From assembly GCF_011045125.1 (NCBI RefSeq), contig NZ_JAAKZF010000050.1:1-38939 (forward strand): a stretch of DNA of 38,939 nucleotides, written 5' to 3'. The notes beneath the pieces were generated by a model. It made no database searches. It saw only the letters and a list, made by a program, of their open reading frames with translations, and was not told the origin of the DNA. The stretch is from Allomesorhizobium camelthorni. Its GTDB lineage: Bacteria > Pseudomonadota > Alphaproteobacteria > Rhizobiales > Rhizobiaceae. The position numbers and the translations under genes were made by a program. Of the stretch, positions 9,079 to 19,153 are shown in pieces (position 1 is the first letter of the stretch; the number at the start of each line of letters is the position of its first letter).

Positions 9079-10515
9079 ATGGCGCTGCCGGCCATCATGA
9101 AGACAACGGCGGCGCGGCTTTCGGCGATGTACCTGCTGCTATTCGCCGCCTGCGCGGTGCTGCTGGTCTTCTACATGACGTCGCTCTCGGTCCGCATGCT
9201 GACGGCGCAGACGCAGCAGACCATCAACGAGGAAGTGCAGGGGCTTGGCCGAGCCTATCAGCGCGGCGGCCTGCCGCTGCTCGTCAGGACGGTCGAGCGG
9301 CGCGCGCGCCAGCCAGGCGCGAACCTCTATCTGATCGCCGACGCCAATGGCCGCATCCTTTCCGGCAATGTGGAAAGCCTCGAATTCGGCGTCCTCGAAA
9401 CCGACGGCTGGACCGAGCGCCCGTTCGCTTACCAGCGCTTTGGCGAGACAAACCGCGAGCGCCGCCAAATCGCCTCACCGGAGCAGGACGACGTCGCCCG
9501 CTCGACGCACGACGCCATCGCGCTGGTGTTGAGATTGCCCAACCGGATGATCCTGCTGGTCGGGCGCGATCTCGGCGAACCCGAACGCTTCCGCGTCGTG
9601 GTGCGGCGCGCGCTGATGGTGGCGCTCGGCATGATGGGGCTGGGCGGCCTGCTGATCTGGTATTTCGTCGGGCGCTACGCGCTGAAGCGCATCGACAACG
9701 TCTCGGAAGCCTCGCGCCGCATCATGGGCGGCGATCTCTCCGGGCGGCTGCCGGTGACCGGTGCCGGCGACGAATTCGACCGGCTTTCCGAAAATCTGAA
9801 CACCATGCTTGCCAAGATCGGGAATCTGAACGAAGGCCTGAAGCAGGTTTCCGACAACATCGCGCATGATCTGAAGACGCCGCTGACGCGGCTGAGGAAC
9901 CGCGCCGAGGCGGCCTTGGCGGGCAAGCCCGAGACGGTGGAGTATCGCGAAGCGCTGGAAGGCACGATCGCCGAATCCGACCAGTTGATACGGACTTTCA
10001 ATGCGATACTGATGATCTCGCGGCTGGAGGCCGGCTACTCCGCCGAATCCGTGTCCAAGGTCGATCTGGCGGATGCGGTGCGCGACGTGGTGGAACTCTA
10101 CGAGCCGGCGGCCGAGGAGGTCGGCGTGGGGCTGGAGGCCAAGGTCGCGGGCGAATTCGTGGTCGAGGGCAACCGCGAACTGATCGGCCAGGCGCTTTCC
10201 AACATCGTCGACAATGCGATCAAATATTCGGCGGGCGCGACGGAAAAGCCGGTGGTGCGCGTGGCGCTGGAGAAAAAGGCGGGCGAGGTCAGGCTCACTG
10301 TCACCGACAACGGCCAGGGCATTCCTGACGACGCGGATCGGCAGCGCGCCACCGAGCGCTTCGTGCGCCTCGAACACAGCCGAACGCAGCCCGGCTCCGG
10401 GCTGGGCCTCAGCCTCGCCAAGGCGGTCATGACGTTCCACGGCGGGCGGCTTGATCTTTTGCCCGTCGATCCCGGATTATCGGTCATCATGAGTTTTCCG
10501 GAGCGGGGCGCGTAG
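9079..10515 (+). CDS. Membrane sensor histidine kinase (HAMP-HisKA-HATPase)
   Basis: Partner kinase of the preceding regulator. The 478-residue protein has a first membrane helix at about residues 15-33, a periplasmic sensing segment of about 140 residues, a second helix at about 178-198, a HAMP linker, and a dimerisation domain with the phospho-acceptor His263 in NIAHDLKTPLTRLRNRAE. The ATPase domain follows, with N box (ALSNIVDNAIKYS), G1 (VTDNGQGIP) and G2 (GSGLGLSLAKAV). An in-frame ATG at 9097 is a possible alternative start. Its stop codon is directly followed by the glnE start, so regulator, kinase and glnE are likely one transcript. The ligand is unknown. Confidence 0.94.
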   Translation: MALPAIMKTTAARLSAMYLLLFAACAVLLVFYMTSLSVRMLTAQTQQTINEEVQGLGRAYQRGGLPLLVRTVERRARQPGANLYLIADANGRILSGNVESLEFGVLETDGWTERPFAYQRFGETNRERRQIASPEQDDVARSTHDAIALVLRLPNRMILLVGRDLGEPERFRVVVRRALMVALGMMGLGGLLIWYFVGRYALKRIDNVSEASRRIMGGDLSGRLPVTGAGDEFDRLSENLNTMLAKIGNLNEGLKQVSDNIAHDLKTPLTRLRNRAEAALAGKPETVEYREALEGTIAESDQLIRTFNAILMISRLEAGYSAESVSKVDLADAVRDVVELYEPAAEEVGVGLEAKVAGEFVVEGNRELIGQALSNIVDNAIKYSAGATEKPVVRVALEKKAGEVRLTVTDNGQGIPDDADRQRATERFVRLEHSRTQPGSGLGLSLAKAVMTFHGGRLDLLPVDPGLSVIMSFPERGA

Positions 10516-13491
10516 ATGGCGGCAAATGCGACGGCTAAGGCGGCCAAGGCGAGGACGGCGGAACTGCTTATCAGGCCAGCGATGGCGCTGAAGCCGCTCG
10601 ACCCGACGCGGGTCCGGCGCGAGCTTTCCGAGATCGCCGACGCAGCCGGCGAGGCCGGTCTTCCACGGCTCGCGGCTTTTCTGGCCGGCAAGGGTCCTCA
10701 GCAGGATCTGCTTGCCGCCGTGTTCGACCTGTCGGCCTTCATGCGCCACTGCGCCCGCCGCCGGCCGGAAATCCTCGACGCGTTGTTCGATCACACGATC
10801 GAGGCGCGGCTTGCTTCCATCCGAGCCGAGATTGCCGCCGCCGTGCGGACGGAATCGGTATCCGAAAAAAGCCTGATGATGGATCTGCGCCGGCTGAAGC
10901 TTGAAGCGCATTTCCTGATCGCGCTTGCCGATCTGGCAGGCGAGGCCGACACGGAGACGACCGTCGGCAGGCTGAGCGACCTTGCCGACGCATGCACCAC
11001 CGCCGCTGCGGATTTCCTGCTTCGCGAGGCGCACTTCCAGGGCAGGTTGAAACTGCCCGATCCCGAACGGCCGGCCGAAGGCTCTGGCTGGATCCTGCTC
11101 GGCATGGGCAAGCTCGGCGCGCACGAACTCAATTTCTCGTCCGATATCGACCTCGTCGTATTCTTCGATCCCGAGGCGCCGGCGGTCATCGAGCCTTATG
11201 ATGCGTCCGAACTGTTCGCCCGGCTGACGCGCCGGCTGGTGCGTATTCTCCAGGACCGGACCGAGCACGGCTACGTATTCCGGACCGATTTGCGCCTGCG
11301 CCCCGATCCGGGATCGACGCCGCTCGCCATCCCGGTGGCGGCGGCGCTCAACTACTATGAAAGCCGCGGCCAGAACTGGGAGCGCGCGGCGATGATCAAG
11401 GCGCGGCCTGTGGCCGGCGACCTCGTGGCAGGCGCCGCCTTCCAGCGCGAACTCCAGCCCTATGTCTGGCGCAAATATATGGATTTCGCCGCAATCGCCG
11501 ACGTCCATTCGATCAAACGCCAGATCCACGCGCATAAGGGGCATGGCGATGTCGCGGTGAAGGGCCACAACGTCAAGCTTGGGCGCGGCGGCATTCGCGA
11601 GATCGAGTTCTTCGTGCAGACGCAGCAACTGATCGCCGGCGGCCGCTTTCCCGAACTGCGCGGTCGCCAGACCGTGCCGATGCTCGGCGAGTTGGCGGCG
11701 CGCGGCTGGATTACCGCCGAGGCACGGGAGGCACTGACGAGCCAATACTGGTTCCTGCGGCGGGTGGAGAACGCCATCCAGATGGTCGCCGACGAGCAGA
11801 CGCATATCCTGCCGGAGGACGAGGAGGGGCTTGAGCGGATTGCCCACATGCTTGGCTTCGCGGACGCGGATGCGTTTTCGGCGCGCTTCCGCGCCTCGCT
11901 GCACGAGGTCGAGCGGCACTACGCGGCTCTGTTCGAGACCGCGCCGGAACTTTCCTCCGGCATCGGCAATCTGGTGTTCACCGGCGATGTCGACGACCCC
12001 GATACGCTGCAGACGCTGCACCGGCTGGGTTTTCAGCGGCCGAGCGATATCTGCCGGGTGATCCGCACCTGGCATTTCGGCCGCTACCGCGCCACGCAGT
12101 CGGCGGAAGCGCGAGAAAGGCTGACCGAGTTGACGCCGGCGCTGCTCGAAGCGTTTGGATCGACGCAGCGCGCAGACGAGGCGCTGTTGCGCTTCGACGA
12201 GTTCCTGGCCGGCCTGCCGGCCGGTATCCAGCTTTTCTCGCTGCTGCAGTCCAATCCGGCGCTGCTGAGGCTGCTGGCGACCATCATGGGTGCTGCCCCC
12301 AGGCTTGCCGCCATCATCACCCGCCGTCCTCATGTATTTGACGGGCTGCTCGACCCGGCGCTGCTCTCCGAATTGCCCAACCGGGCCTATCTGGCCGGGC
12401 GGCTTTCGGCCTTTCTCGAAGGCGCGAAGGTGCACGAAGAGGTGCTCGACCGGCTACGCATTTTCGCTGCCGAGCAAAAATTCCTGATCGGCGTGCGGCT
12501 GCTTGCCGGGTCGATCGACGCGGCGCGTGCCGGCAAGGCATTTTCCGACCTCGCCGACCTGACGATCGGCGCAGCGCTCGATGCGGTGATGGTCGAGTTC
12601 GCACGGCGTCACGGCAGGGTTCCAGGCGGCCGGGCGGCGATCCTCGGCATGGGCAAACTCGGCAGCCGGGAGCTTACCGCGGGCTCGGATGTCGACCTGA
12701 TCCTGCTCTACGATCACGACGAAGACACCGAGGAATCCGACGGCGAGAAGCCGCTGGCGCCCTCGCACTATTTTGCGCGCATGACGCAGCGCCTGATCGC
12801 TGCGGTCTCGGCGCCGACGGCCGAGGGCGTGCTCTATGAGCTTGATCTCCGCCTGCGCCCCTCGGGCAACAAAGGGCCGGTCGCCACCCATATCGATGCG
12901 TTCCGAAAGTACCAGCGCGAGCACGCCTGGACCTGGGAGCATATGGCGCTGACCCGGGCGAGGGCGGTCGCCGGCGACAAATCGCTTTGCGCCGAGGCGG
13001 AGGCCGAGGTGGCTGCGGTGCTGGATTTGCCGCGCGACCGCGGCAAGATCGCGAAGGATGCGGTCGAGATGCGCGAGTTGCTTGAGAAAGAGAAGCCGCC
13101 GCGCGACCAATGGGACATCAAGCTTATTCCAGGCGGGCTGATCGACCTCGAATTCATTGCGCAGATCGTGGTGCTGACGCACAAGGTCGAGCCGGGCGGC
13201 CGCGCGACCGGCACGGCCGAAATCCTGTCGCGGCTTGCGCCGGGTTTCGCGGACGCCCAGGTGAGGCAGGACCTGTGCGAGGCCTACGCGCTCTATCTCG
13301 CGCTGACGCAGATGATGCGGCTCTGCCTGACTGGCGCATTCGACCGCAACGACGTGCCGCCGGGTCTTTCCGACCTGATGCTGCGAGCGACCGATCTACC
13401 CGAATTCGGCGTGCTTGAAGCGCACGTCAAGGAGACGGCGCAAAGGGTGCGAAGCCATTTCGACCTTTTGCTTCGAGCGAAACGGAAATGA
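10516..13491 (+). CDS. glnE: Glutamine synthetase adenylyltransferase/deadenylylase GlnE
   Basis: Bifunctional enzyme that attaches AMP to, or removes it from, glutamine synthetase in response to nitrogen status via PII. The 991-residue protein has the expected duplicated architecture. The N-terminal (deadenylylating) nucleotidyltransferase domain carries GMGKLGAHELNFSSDIDLV from residue 196. The C-terminal (adenylylating) domain carries GMGKLGSRELTAGSDVDLI from residue 711. Each has the paired aspartates that bind metal and each is followed by a helical domain. Length is normal. The ATG sits immediately after the kinase stop with no spacer, so translation is probably coupled. The physical link of GlnE to this two-component pair recurs in rhizobia as I recall it, but a functional link is not established. 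Confidence 0.97.
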   Translation: MAANATAKAAKARTAELLIRPAMALKPLDPTRVRRELSEIADAAGEAGLPRLAAFLAGKGPQQDLLAAVFDLSAFMRHCARRRPEILDALFDHTIEARLASIRAEIAAAVRTESVSEKSLMMDLRRLKLEAHFLIALADLAGEADTETTVGRLSDLADACTTAAADFLLREAHFQGRLKLPDPERPAEGSGWILLGMGKLGAHELNFSSDIDLVVFFDPEAPAVIEPYDASELFARLTRRLVRILQDRTEHGYVFRTDLRLRPDPGSTPLAIPVAAALNYYESRGQNWERAAMIKARPVAGDLVAGAAFQRELQPYVWRKYMDFAAIADVHSIKRQIHAHKGHGDVAVKGHNVKLGRGGIREIEFFVQTQQLIAGGRFPELRGRQTVPMLGELAARGWITAEAREALTSQYWFLRRVENAIQMVADEQTHILPEDEEGLERIAHMLGFADADAFSARFRASLHEVERHYAALFETAPELSSGIGNLVFTGDVDDPDTLQTLHRLGFQRPSDICRVIRTWHFGRYRATQSAEARERLTELTPALLEAFGSTQRADEALLRFDEFLAGLPAGIQLFSLLQSNPALLRLLATIMGAAPRLAAIITRRPHVFDGLLDPALLSELPNRAYLAGRLSAFLEGAKVHEEVLDRLRIFAAEQKFLIGVRLLAGSIDAARAGKAFSDLADLTIGAALDAVMVEFARRHGRVPGGRAAILGMGKLGSRELTAGSDVDLILLYDHDEDTEESDGEKPLAPSHYFARMTQRLIAAVSAPTAEGVLYELDLRLRPSGNKGPVATHIDAFRKYQREHAWTWEHMALTRARAVAGDKSLCAEAEAEVAAVLDLPRDRGKIAKDAVEMRELLEKEKPPRDQWDIKLIPGGLIDLEFIAQIVVLTHKVEPGGRATGTAEILSRLAPGFADAQVRQDLCEAYALYLALTQMMRLCLTGAFDRNDVPPGLSDLMLRATDLPEFGVLEAHVKETAQRVRSHFDLLLRAKRK

Positions 13492-13558
13492 AGGCGATGG
13501 GATGTCCGACGATCCGTTTCGAACCGCATCGGGGGTGACGATGCAACAGGAGAAGACC

Positions 13559-13999
13559 ATGAAGAAATCGACCAAACTCGCAATTGCGTTTCTTGCGCTC
13601 GCCGGAACCGCAGGCTCCGCAATGGCCGCGGACAATGGGGGCAGGCGCGGCGACATGCGAGGCATGCGCTTCGAGCGGACCGACGCCGACAAGAGTGGCG
13701 ACATCACCTTCGAGGAGTTCTCGGCGGCGATGAAGACCCGCATGGGCACGGCGGATGCCGATGGCGACGGCAAGATGACGGTGGCCGAAATCGCCTCCGC
13801 CATCGAGCGCATGCGGGCCGAACGCCGGGCGCAGCGGATCGTCGACCGCTTCGACACGGATGGCGACGGCATGCTGACGGCGGCCGAGATCGAGTCGCGC
13901 CAGAAGAAGATGTTCGCGCTGATGGACCGCAACGACGACGGCAAAGTGGTCAAGGAGGAGATGCCGCAGCGCAAGGATTTCCGCAGAGGACGCCATTAG
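13559..13999 (+). CDS. Secreted EF-hand calcium-binding protein
   Basis: Small exported protein of 146 residues with a signal peptide (about residues 1-22, ending at SAMA|AD) and four EF-hand-like loops: DADKSGDITFEEF, DADGDGKMTVAE, DTDGDGMLTAAEI and DRNDDGKVVKEE. The loops have the Asp/Asn ligands at positions 1, 3 and 5, Gly at 6 and a Glu near 12, so Ca2+ binding in the periplasm is likely. The start at 13559 has an AGGAGA box at proper distance. It lies 67 bases after glnE on the same strand and ends at a strong hairpin shared with the convergent kinase gene. The role (calcium buffering, signalling or envelope stabilisation) cannot be inferred. Confidence 0.9.
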   Translation: MKKSTKLAIAFLALAGTAGSAMAADNGGRRGDMRGMRFERTDADKSGDITFEEFSAAMKTRMGTADADGDGKMTVAEIASAIERMRAERRAQRIVDRFDTDGDGMLTAAEIESRQKKMFALMDRNDDGKVVKEEMPQRKDFRRGRH

Positions 14000-14001
14000 G
14001 C

Positions 14002-14035
14002 GAGAAAGCCGGCGGGTATTCCCGCCGGCGTTCTC
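14002..14035. terminator. Bidirectional intrinsic terminator
   Basis: A perfect 9-bp stem (GCCGGCGGG at 14008-14016 and CCCGCCGGC at 14021-14029, loop TATT) is extended by GAGAA/TTCTC arms at 14002-14006 and 14031-14035 after one mismatch. It sits in the 45-base gap between the convergent EF-hand gene and PAS kinase gene, only three bases after the former's stop, and gives a pyrimidine-rich tail in both directions. Confidence 0.8.
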
Positions 14036-14044
14036 TTCATCCGC

Positions 14045-16369
14045 TTAGGCGGCGGCTTTGGCCGCCGCCGAGCGTTTGCGAACCGGAATGCGCACCGACA
14101 CGATGGTGCCGACGCCTTCGGTTGAGCGTATCTTCAGCGCGCCGCCGTGCAACTCGGCGAGCGACTTGGAAATCGCAAGGCCGAGGCCGGAGCCGGGATG
14201 GCTCTTGGAGAACTGGTTCTCCACCTGTTCGAACGGCCGGCCAAGCTTGCTCAGCGCGTCCTTGGGAATGCCGCAGCCGGTGTCCTCTATCGTCAGCATC
14301 AGCGCGCCCGAGACGTTGCGCGCCCGCAGCGAGATGTGGCCGCCTTGGCCGGTGAACTTCACCGCGTTCGACAGAAGGTTGATGACGATCTGCTTGATCG
14401 CACGCCGGTCGGCGACGATCGTCATCGATTCGGCGATCTGGGTCTCGACGGTAATGGACTTTTCCGCCGCCTGCAGCGATACGACGCGCACGGTCTCGCG
14501 GATCAGCGGGCAGAGGTCGATCTCCTCGCGCTCCATCGAGAATTGCCCCGCCTCGATCTTCGACATGTCGAGTATGTCGTTGATGACGCCGAGCAGATAT
14601 TTGCCGCTGCCGGCGATGTCGCTGGCATATTCCTCGTAGCGATCGGAGCCGAGTGGCCCGAACAAGCCCGATTCCATCAGCTCCGAGAAGCCGATGATGG
14701 CGTTGAGCGGCGTGCGCAACTCATGAGACATATTGGCCAGGAATTCGGACTTGGCGCGGTTGGCGGCCTCGGCGCGCTCTGTTTCGCGCATGTATTTGCG
14801 GTTGAGCTCGACCATCTCGCGCGCCCGCTCCTCCTCGGCCCGCCGGGCGAGGCTCAGATCGTGGATGGTGGCCATCAGCCGCCGTTCGCTGTCGACCAGC
14901 TTTTCCTGGTGCTGCTTGATGAGCGTGATGTCGGAGCCGACCGAAACCGTGCCGCCATCGCGGGTCTTCAATTCGTTGACCTGCAGCCAGCGCCCGTCGG
15001 CCAGTTGCCGCTCATAAGTTGCGCCGCCGCTCGGGCCGTTGGCGTTGGCCAGCCGCCGCTCGGAGGCGAAGGCGACCATCCGCTCTTCCAGAGCCTGGCG
15101 CGAGATCCCCGGCACGACGTCGCGATCGGAAAGCCCATTGTCCTGCTGATACTTGCTGTTGCACATCACAAGCCGCTGCTGCGCATCCCACAGGACGAAG
15201 GATTCATTGATGTTTTCGATCGCGGTTCTGAGCCGCATGTCGGCGGCTTCCGAGCGGAGCGCCAGATGCCGCTGCTCGGTCACGTCGACGGCTATGCCGA
15301 TCAACTGGATTTCCGGCGCTTCCGGATCGATCACCTGCGCCCGGGCCCGTACCCACACCCAGCGGCCGTCGGCGTGGCGCATGCGGAACACCTGGTCGAT
15401 ATGGTCGATTTCGCGGGCCACGATGCGGTTGGCGAGCTCGAACAGGTCGCCGTCGTCCTCGTGGATGATGTCGTCGACCTCGCCGAAGGACAGCATGGTG
15501 TCGCAGGGCTTGTAGCCGAGCATGTCGTACATTGAGCGCGACCAGTACATCTTGCCGCGCACCATGTCCCAGTCCCACAGACCGCAGCGGCCGCGCACAA
15601 GCGCCAGGTCGATGCGCTGATGCGCTTCCAGATAGATGCGGTCGGCGGCCTGAGCGCGTGCTGCCTGCGTGAAGTAGGCGTAGAGGATGATGATCAGTAC
15701 GCTGGCGGTCAGGACGAACAGCGTGACGTTGAGCGACACCGTCTTGCGCCACTCGGCAAACACCGCATCACGTGGGATCAACGCCGCAGCGGCGCCCTTG
15801 CGGTCCGCGGTGAGGTCGAGGGCTGCGTACCAGTCGCGGCCGTCGATGCGCACTTCCATGATCCCGGCGCGCTCGCCGAACATGAAAAGCGGCTGCCCGC
15901 CGATCATGATGGCGTCCAGCATCTTGCCTTCCCACCCGGTCGATTCCGGGGTCACGGCGGTGATCCGGAATGCCCCGTCGGTCAGCGCCAGCACGTGCCT
16001 GTTTCCCATCGCGCCATGCTGGACGGTGCGTTCGAGCAGATCGCGGCTCGCCGCCTGGTCGAGTTCGCCGCCCGCTGCGGTCACCATCATCGAGTTGACG
16101 AGTTCGCCCGCGGCGAGGCTGAGGACGGCCTTGGCGTTGCGCTCGATCTCTTCCTGCCAGGCCATCAGTGAAAAAAACCGCGCGGCGGCCACGACGAGCA
16201 GGAAGATGACGATCAGGGCAGGAATGGACCGACGCAACAGAGGCTCCGCGGCCAGAAGCCGCCTATAGGCTGGTTCGGCGATGATGCGGGCATTGCCGGC
16301 GAGGGTGTTACCCTTGCGCCGGACAAAATCAGTACCGCCGGGCGCGCCCCACGCGTCCGTCTTCGCCAT
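14045..16369 (-). CDS. Membrane-bound PAS-domain sensor histidine kinase
   Basis: Hybrid-free sensor kinase of 774 residues. It has a membrane helix near the N terminus (ALIVIFLLVVAAARFFSLMAW), a periplasmic region of about 140 residues, and a second helix (TLFVLTASVLIIILYAYF). Two PAS domains follow (the first around WDWDMVRGKMYWSRSMYDMLGY, the second around INESFVLWDAQQRLVMCNS), then a coiled linker, and HisKA with His549 in MSHELRTPLNAIIGFSELME. The ATPase has ATP boxes INLLSNAVKFT, DTGCGIP and GSGLGLAIS. I chose ATG 16369 because GGGGAG lies seven bases upstream; a GTG at 16417 would add 16 residues. The H-box type resembles the DivJ/PleC/PdhS group, and adjacency to pepN recalls rhizobial CbrA. 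That identity is a recollection, not shown by the sequence. Confidence 0.92.
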   Translation of the reverse strand: MAKTDAWGAPGGTDFVRRKGNTLAGNARIIAEPAYRRLLAAEPLLRRSIPALIVIFLLVVAAARFFSLMAWQEEIERNAKAVLSLAAGELVNSMMVTAAGGELDQAASRDLLERTVQHGAMGNRHVLALTDGAFRITAVTPESTGWEGKMLDAIMIGGQPLFMFGERAGIMEVRIDGRDWYAALDLTADRKGAAAALIPRDAVFAEWRKTVSLNVTLFVLTASVLIIILYAYFTQAARAQAADRIYLEAHQRIDLALVRGRCGLWDWDMVRGKMYWSRSMYDMLGYKPCDTMLSFGEVDDIIHEDDGDLFELANRIVAREIDHIDQVFRMRHADGRWVWVRARAQVIDPEAPEIQLIGIAVDVTEQRHLALRSEAADMRLRTAIENINESFVLWDAQQRLVMCNSKYQQDNGLSDRDVVPGISRQALEERMVAFASERRLANANGPSGGATYERQLADGRWLQVNELKTRDGGTVSVGSDITLIKQHQEKLVDSERRLMATIHDLSLARRAEEERAREMVELNRKYMRETERAEAANRAKSEFLANMSHELRTPLNAIIGFSELMESGLFGPLGSDRYEEYASDIAGSGKYLLGVINDILDMSKIEAGQFSMEREEIDLCPLIRETVRVVSLQAAEKSITVETQIAESMTIVADRRAIKQIVINLLSNAVKFTGQGGHISLRARNVSGALMLTIEDTGCGIPKDALSKLGRPFEQVENQFSKSHPGSGLGLAISKSLAELHGGALKIRSTEGVGTIVSVRIPVRKRSAAAKAAA

Positions 16370-16507
16370 CAACACGCTCCCCAAGACTTTTTCATTGACG
16401 ATCCGGCAACGCCGCACATCCGAATCTGCCCTAAAGAATCAGAGGTGATTCGGCTTGTCCAGTGGGGATAGGTAAAAGAATTGCAGGACGCGCCGATATG
16501 GCCTGAT

Positions 16508-19153
16508 TCAAGCCAGCGTGCGCTCGACGATGTCGCGCAGATCGGCCGAGAGGTTCGGCGTCGAGGAGATCGACAGCAGCGCCTCGCGCGCCTTGGCCTG
16601 GCGACCCGGTTCTAGTGAGCGCCACGACCTCAGTGCCGTCGCGAGGCGCGCGGCGACCTGCGGGTTGCGCTTCTCGACAGCCAGTACGGTCTCGACGAAG
16701 AGCTGGTATCCCGCGCCGTCAGGGCGGTGGAAGCCGGTCTGGTTGGCGCTGACGAACGTGCCGACCAACGAGCGCACGCGGTTGGGATTGGTCATCGAGA
16801 AGCCCGGATGCTTCATCAGCGCCCTGACCGCGGCGACCGCGCCATGTCCCGGCGTCGCCGCCTGGATCTGGAACCACTTGTCCATGACCAGCGGATCGGC
16901 GCGGTATTTGCGCTCGAACGCCGCGAGAGCCTCGCGGGCTTCCGTCGAGCCGGGATGGCGATGCGCGAGCGCCGTCAGCGCGGCCGCGCGGTCGGTCATG
17001 TTGGTTGCGCCGGCGAAATGGGCCGCGGCCAGTGCCGTGCCCCCTTCCAGCGCCGAGAGATAGTCGAGGAGGGCATTGCGCAGCGCCCGCCGCCCCGCGC
17101 TCGCCGCGTCCGGGCTGAACGGACTCTTGCCGTCTAGCTGCCGGTAAAGCGCCGAGAACTGCTCGCGATTGGCTTTGGCGATCGTCGTTGTCAGGGCTTC
17201 GCGCCCGGCAAAGACCGCGTCGGGATCGATATTGGCGCTGATCTCGCGTGCAATGTCTGCTTCGCCCGGCAGGGTCAGCGCCAGCGCGCGGAAGGCATGC
17301 TCCAGGGCTTCGTCGCCGGCGATCGTTCCGGCGAGCTCGGCTAGGCCGCCCGAAAACTCCGGCGTCTTGCCGCCGAGCAGGCTGCGGAACGCGGCGATCA
17401 GCGCTTCGCTGAGCAGCGTATTGAATGCCTGCCAGCGCGAGAACGCGTCGCTGTCGTGCCGCGCCAGGAAGAACTGGTCTTCCGGGCGTTGCTCGACCGA
17501 GAGCGTGATCGGGGCGGAGAAGCCGCGGTTCAGCGATACTGCCGGCCGTTCCGAGACGCCGGAGAAGCGGACGACATGGCGACGCTTGCGGATGTGAATG
17601 ACGCCGTTCTCGACGCTCGCGCCCTCCGCGCTGCCATAGGCCATGTCCTTGCCGTCCGGCCCGACGAGGCCGAAGGCCAGCGGGATGTGCATCAGGCGCT
17701 TGCGGCTTTCGGAGGGAGTAGGCGGCACCGACTGCTCGATCTCCACGGTGAATTCGGCGGATGCCGGATTGTGAGAAGTGGTGACGGTGAGATTGGGTGT
17801 GCCGGCCTGGTGATACCAGAGCGCGAACTGCGACAGGTCGCGGTCCGATATGTCCTCGAACACTTTCAGGAAATCCTCGATCGTCGCTGCCTCGCCGTCA
17901 TGGCGCTCGAAATAGAGGTCCATGCCCTTGCGAAAAAGTTTTGGGCCAAGAATGGTGCGGATCATGCGAACGACCTCGGAGCCCTTCTCGTAAACCGTCG
18001 CCGTGTAGAAATTGTTGATCTCGCGGTAGCGGCGCGGGCGGACGGGATGGGCGAGCGGCCCTTGGTCCTCGGGAAACTGGTGCGCCCTGAGCGTCCGCAC
18101 CTCGGATATGCGCTTGACGGCGCGCGAACGCTGGTCGGCCGAGAATTCATGGTCTCGGTAAACGGTCAGCCCTTCCTTCAGGCAAAGCTGGAACCAGTCG
18201 CGGCAAGTGATTCTGTTGCCTGTCCAATTGTGGAAATACTCATGCGCGATGATCGCCTCGATATTGGCGAAATCGGCGTCGGTAGCAGTCTCTTCGTCAG
18301 CCAGCACGTATTTATCGTTGAAGACGTTGAGGCCCTTGTTTTCCATGGCCCCCATATTGAAATCCGACACCGCGACGATGTTGAAGACGTCGAGATCGTA
18401 TTCCAGCCCGAACACTTCCTCGTCCCACCGCATCGACCGCTTGAGCGCGTCCATGGCGTAGGCGGCAAGCCGCTCCTTGCCGTGCTCGACATAGATGCCG
18501 AGCTCCACGTCGCGTCCCGATGCGGTGATGAAGCTGTCGCGGACGACACCCAGATTTCCGGCCACCAGCGCGAACAGATAGGACGGCTTCGGGAACGGGT
18601 CGTGCCAGACGGCGTAGTGGTGGCCGTCGGCGAGTTCACCGCTTTCGGCGAGGTTGCCGTTGGAAAGGAGCAGCGGCGCTTCCTCGCGGCCGGCCTCGAT
18701 GCGCACCGTATAGACGGAGAGGATGTCGGGACGGTCGAGGAAATAGGTGATGCGGCGGAAACCTTCCGCCTCGCACTGCGTGCAATAGACCCGGTTGGAG
18801 CGGTAGAGCCCCATCAGCGCCTGGTTCTTCGACGGCGCGAGCTCGGTTTCGAGCGTGAGCTTGAACCGCGGCTCAGACGGCGGGTTCGAGATGATCAGCC
18901 TGTCCGGCGTCGCCCCATAGTGGGCAGCGGCCAACTGCCGGCCATCGATGGCGATGCCCCGGAGCATGAGGCCATCGCCATCAAGCACCAGCGCCGCGCC
19001 TCGATCCACACCCACGCGGCGTTCGATCGTCAGTTCGGCGATGACGATGGTCTGGTCCGGCGAAAGCCTGAATGTCAGCTTCGTCTGCGGGATCAGGTAA
19101 TCGCTGGGGCGGTAGTCCTCGAGCCGGAAAATCTGGCCGGTGTCTGTGCGCAT
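16508..19153 (-). CDS. pepN: Aminopeptidase N (M1 zinc metallopeptidase)
   Basis: Cytosolic zinc aminopeptidase of 881 residues that removes N-terminal residues from peptides. The substrate-binding motif GAMENKGLN starts at residue 268. The zinc site is HEYFH (His304, Glu305, His308) followed 18 residues later by Glu327 in KEGLTVYRDHEFSAD; the transition-state Tyr is expected in the FYTATVYEKG segment. The C-terminal Ig-like and helical (DUF3458) domains follow the E. coli PepN pattern, and length is typical. It lies upstream of the PAS kinase on the same strand with a gap of about 140 bases, and is divergent from the CoxL-like gene across about 155 bases. Confidence 0.96.
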   Translation of the reverse strand: MRTDTGQIFRLEDYRPSDYLIPQTKLTFRLSPDQTIVIAELTIERRVGVDRGAALVLDGDGLMLRGIAIDGRQLAAAHYGATPDRLIISNPPSEPRFKLTLETELAPSKNQALMGLYRSNRVYCTQCEAEGFRRITYFLDRPDILSVYTVRIEAGREEAPLLLSNGNLAESGELADGHHYAVWHDPFPKPSYLFALVAGNLGVVRDSFITASGRDVELGIYVEHGKERLAAYAMDALKRSMRWDEEVFGLEYDLDVFNIVAVSDFNMGAMENKGLNVFNDKYVLADEETATDADFANIEAIIAHEYFHNWTGNRITCRDWFQLCLKEGLTVYRDHEFSADQRSRAVKRISEVRTLRAHQFPEDQGPLAHPVRPRRYREINNFYTATVYEKGSEVVRMIRTILGPKLFRKGMDLYFERHDGEAATIEDFLKVFEDISDRDLSQFALWYHQAGTPNLTVTTSHNPASAEFTVEIEQSVPPTPSESRKRLMHIPLAFGLVGPDGKDMAYGSAEGASVENGVIHIRKRRHVVRFSGVSERPAVSLNRGFSAPITLSVEQRPEDQFFLARHDSDAFSRWQAFNTLLSEALIAAFRSLLGGKTPEFSGGLAELAGTIAGDEALEHAFRALALTLPGEADIAREISANIDPDAVFAGREALTTTIAKANREQFSALYRQLDGKSPFSPDAASAGRRALRNALLDYLSALEGGTALAAAHFAGATNMTDRAAALTALAHRHPGSTEAREALAAFERKYRADPLVMDKWFQIQAATPGHGAVAAVRALMKHPGFSMTNPNRVRSLVGTFVSANQTGFHRPDGAGYQLFVETVLAVEKRNPQVAARLATALRSWRSLEPGRQAKAREALLSISSTPNLSADLRDIVERTLA

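Noticed and set aside
10477-12435. 652-codon minus-strand frame
   Set aside because: Antisense to glnE, whose two nucleotidyltransferase motifs are intact on the plus strand.
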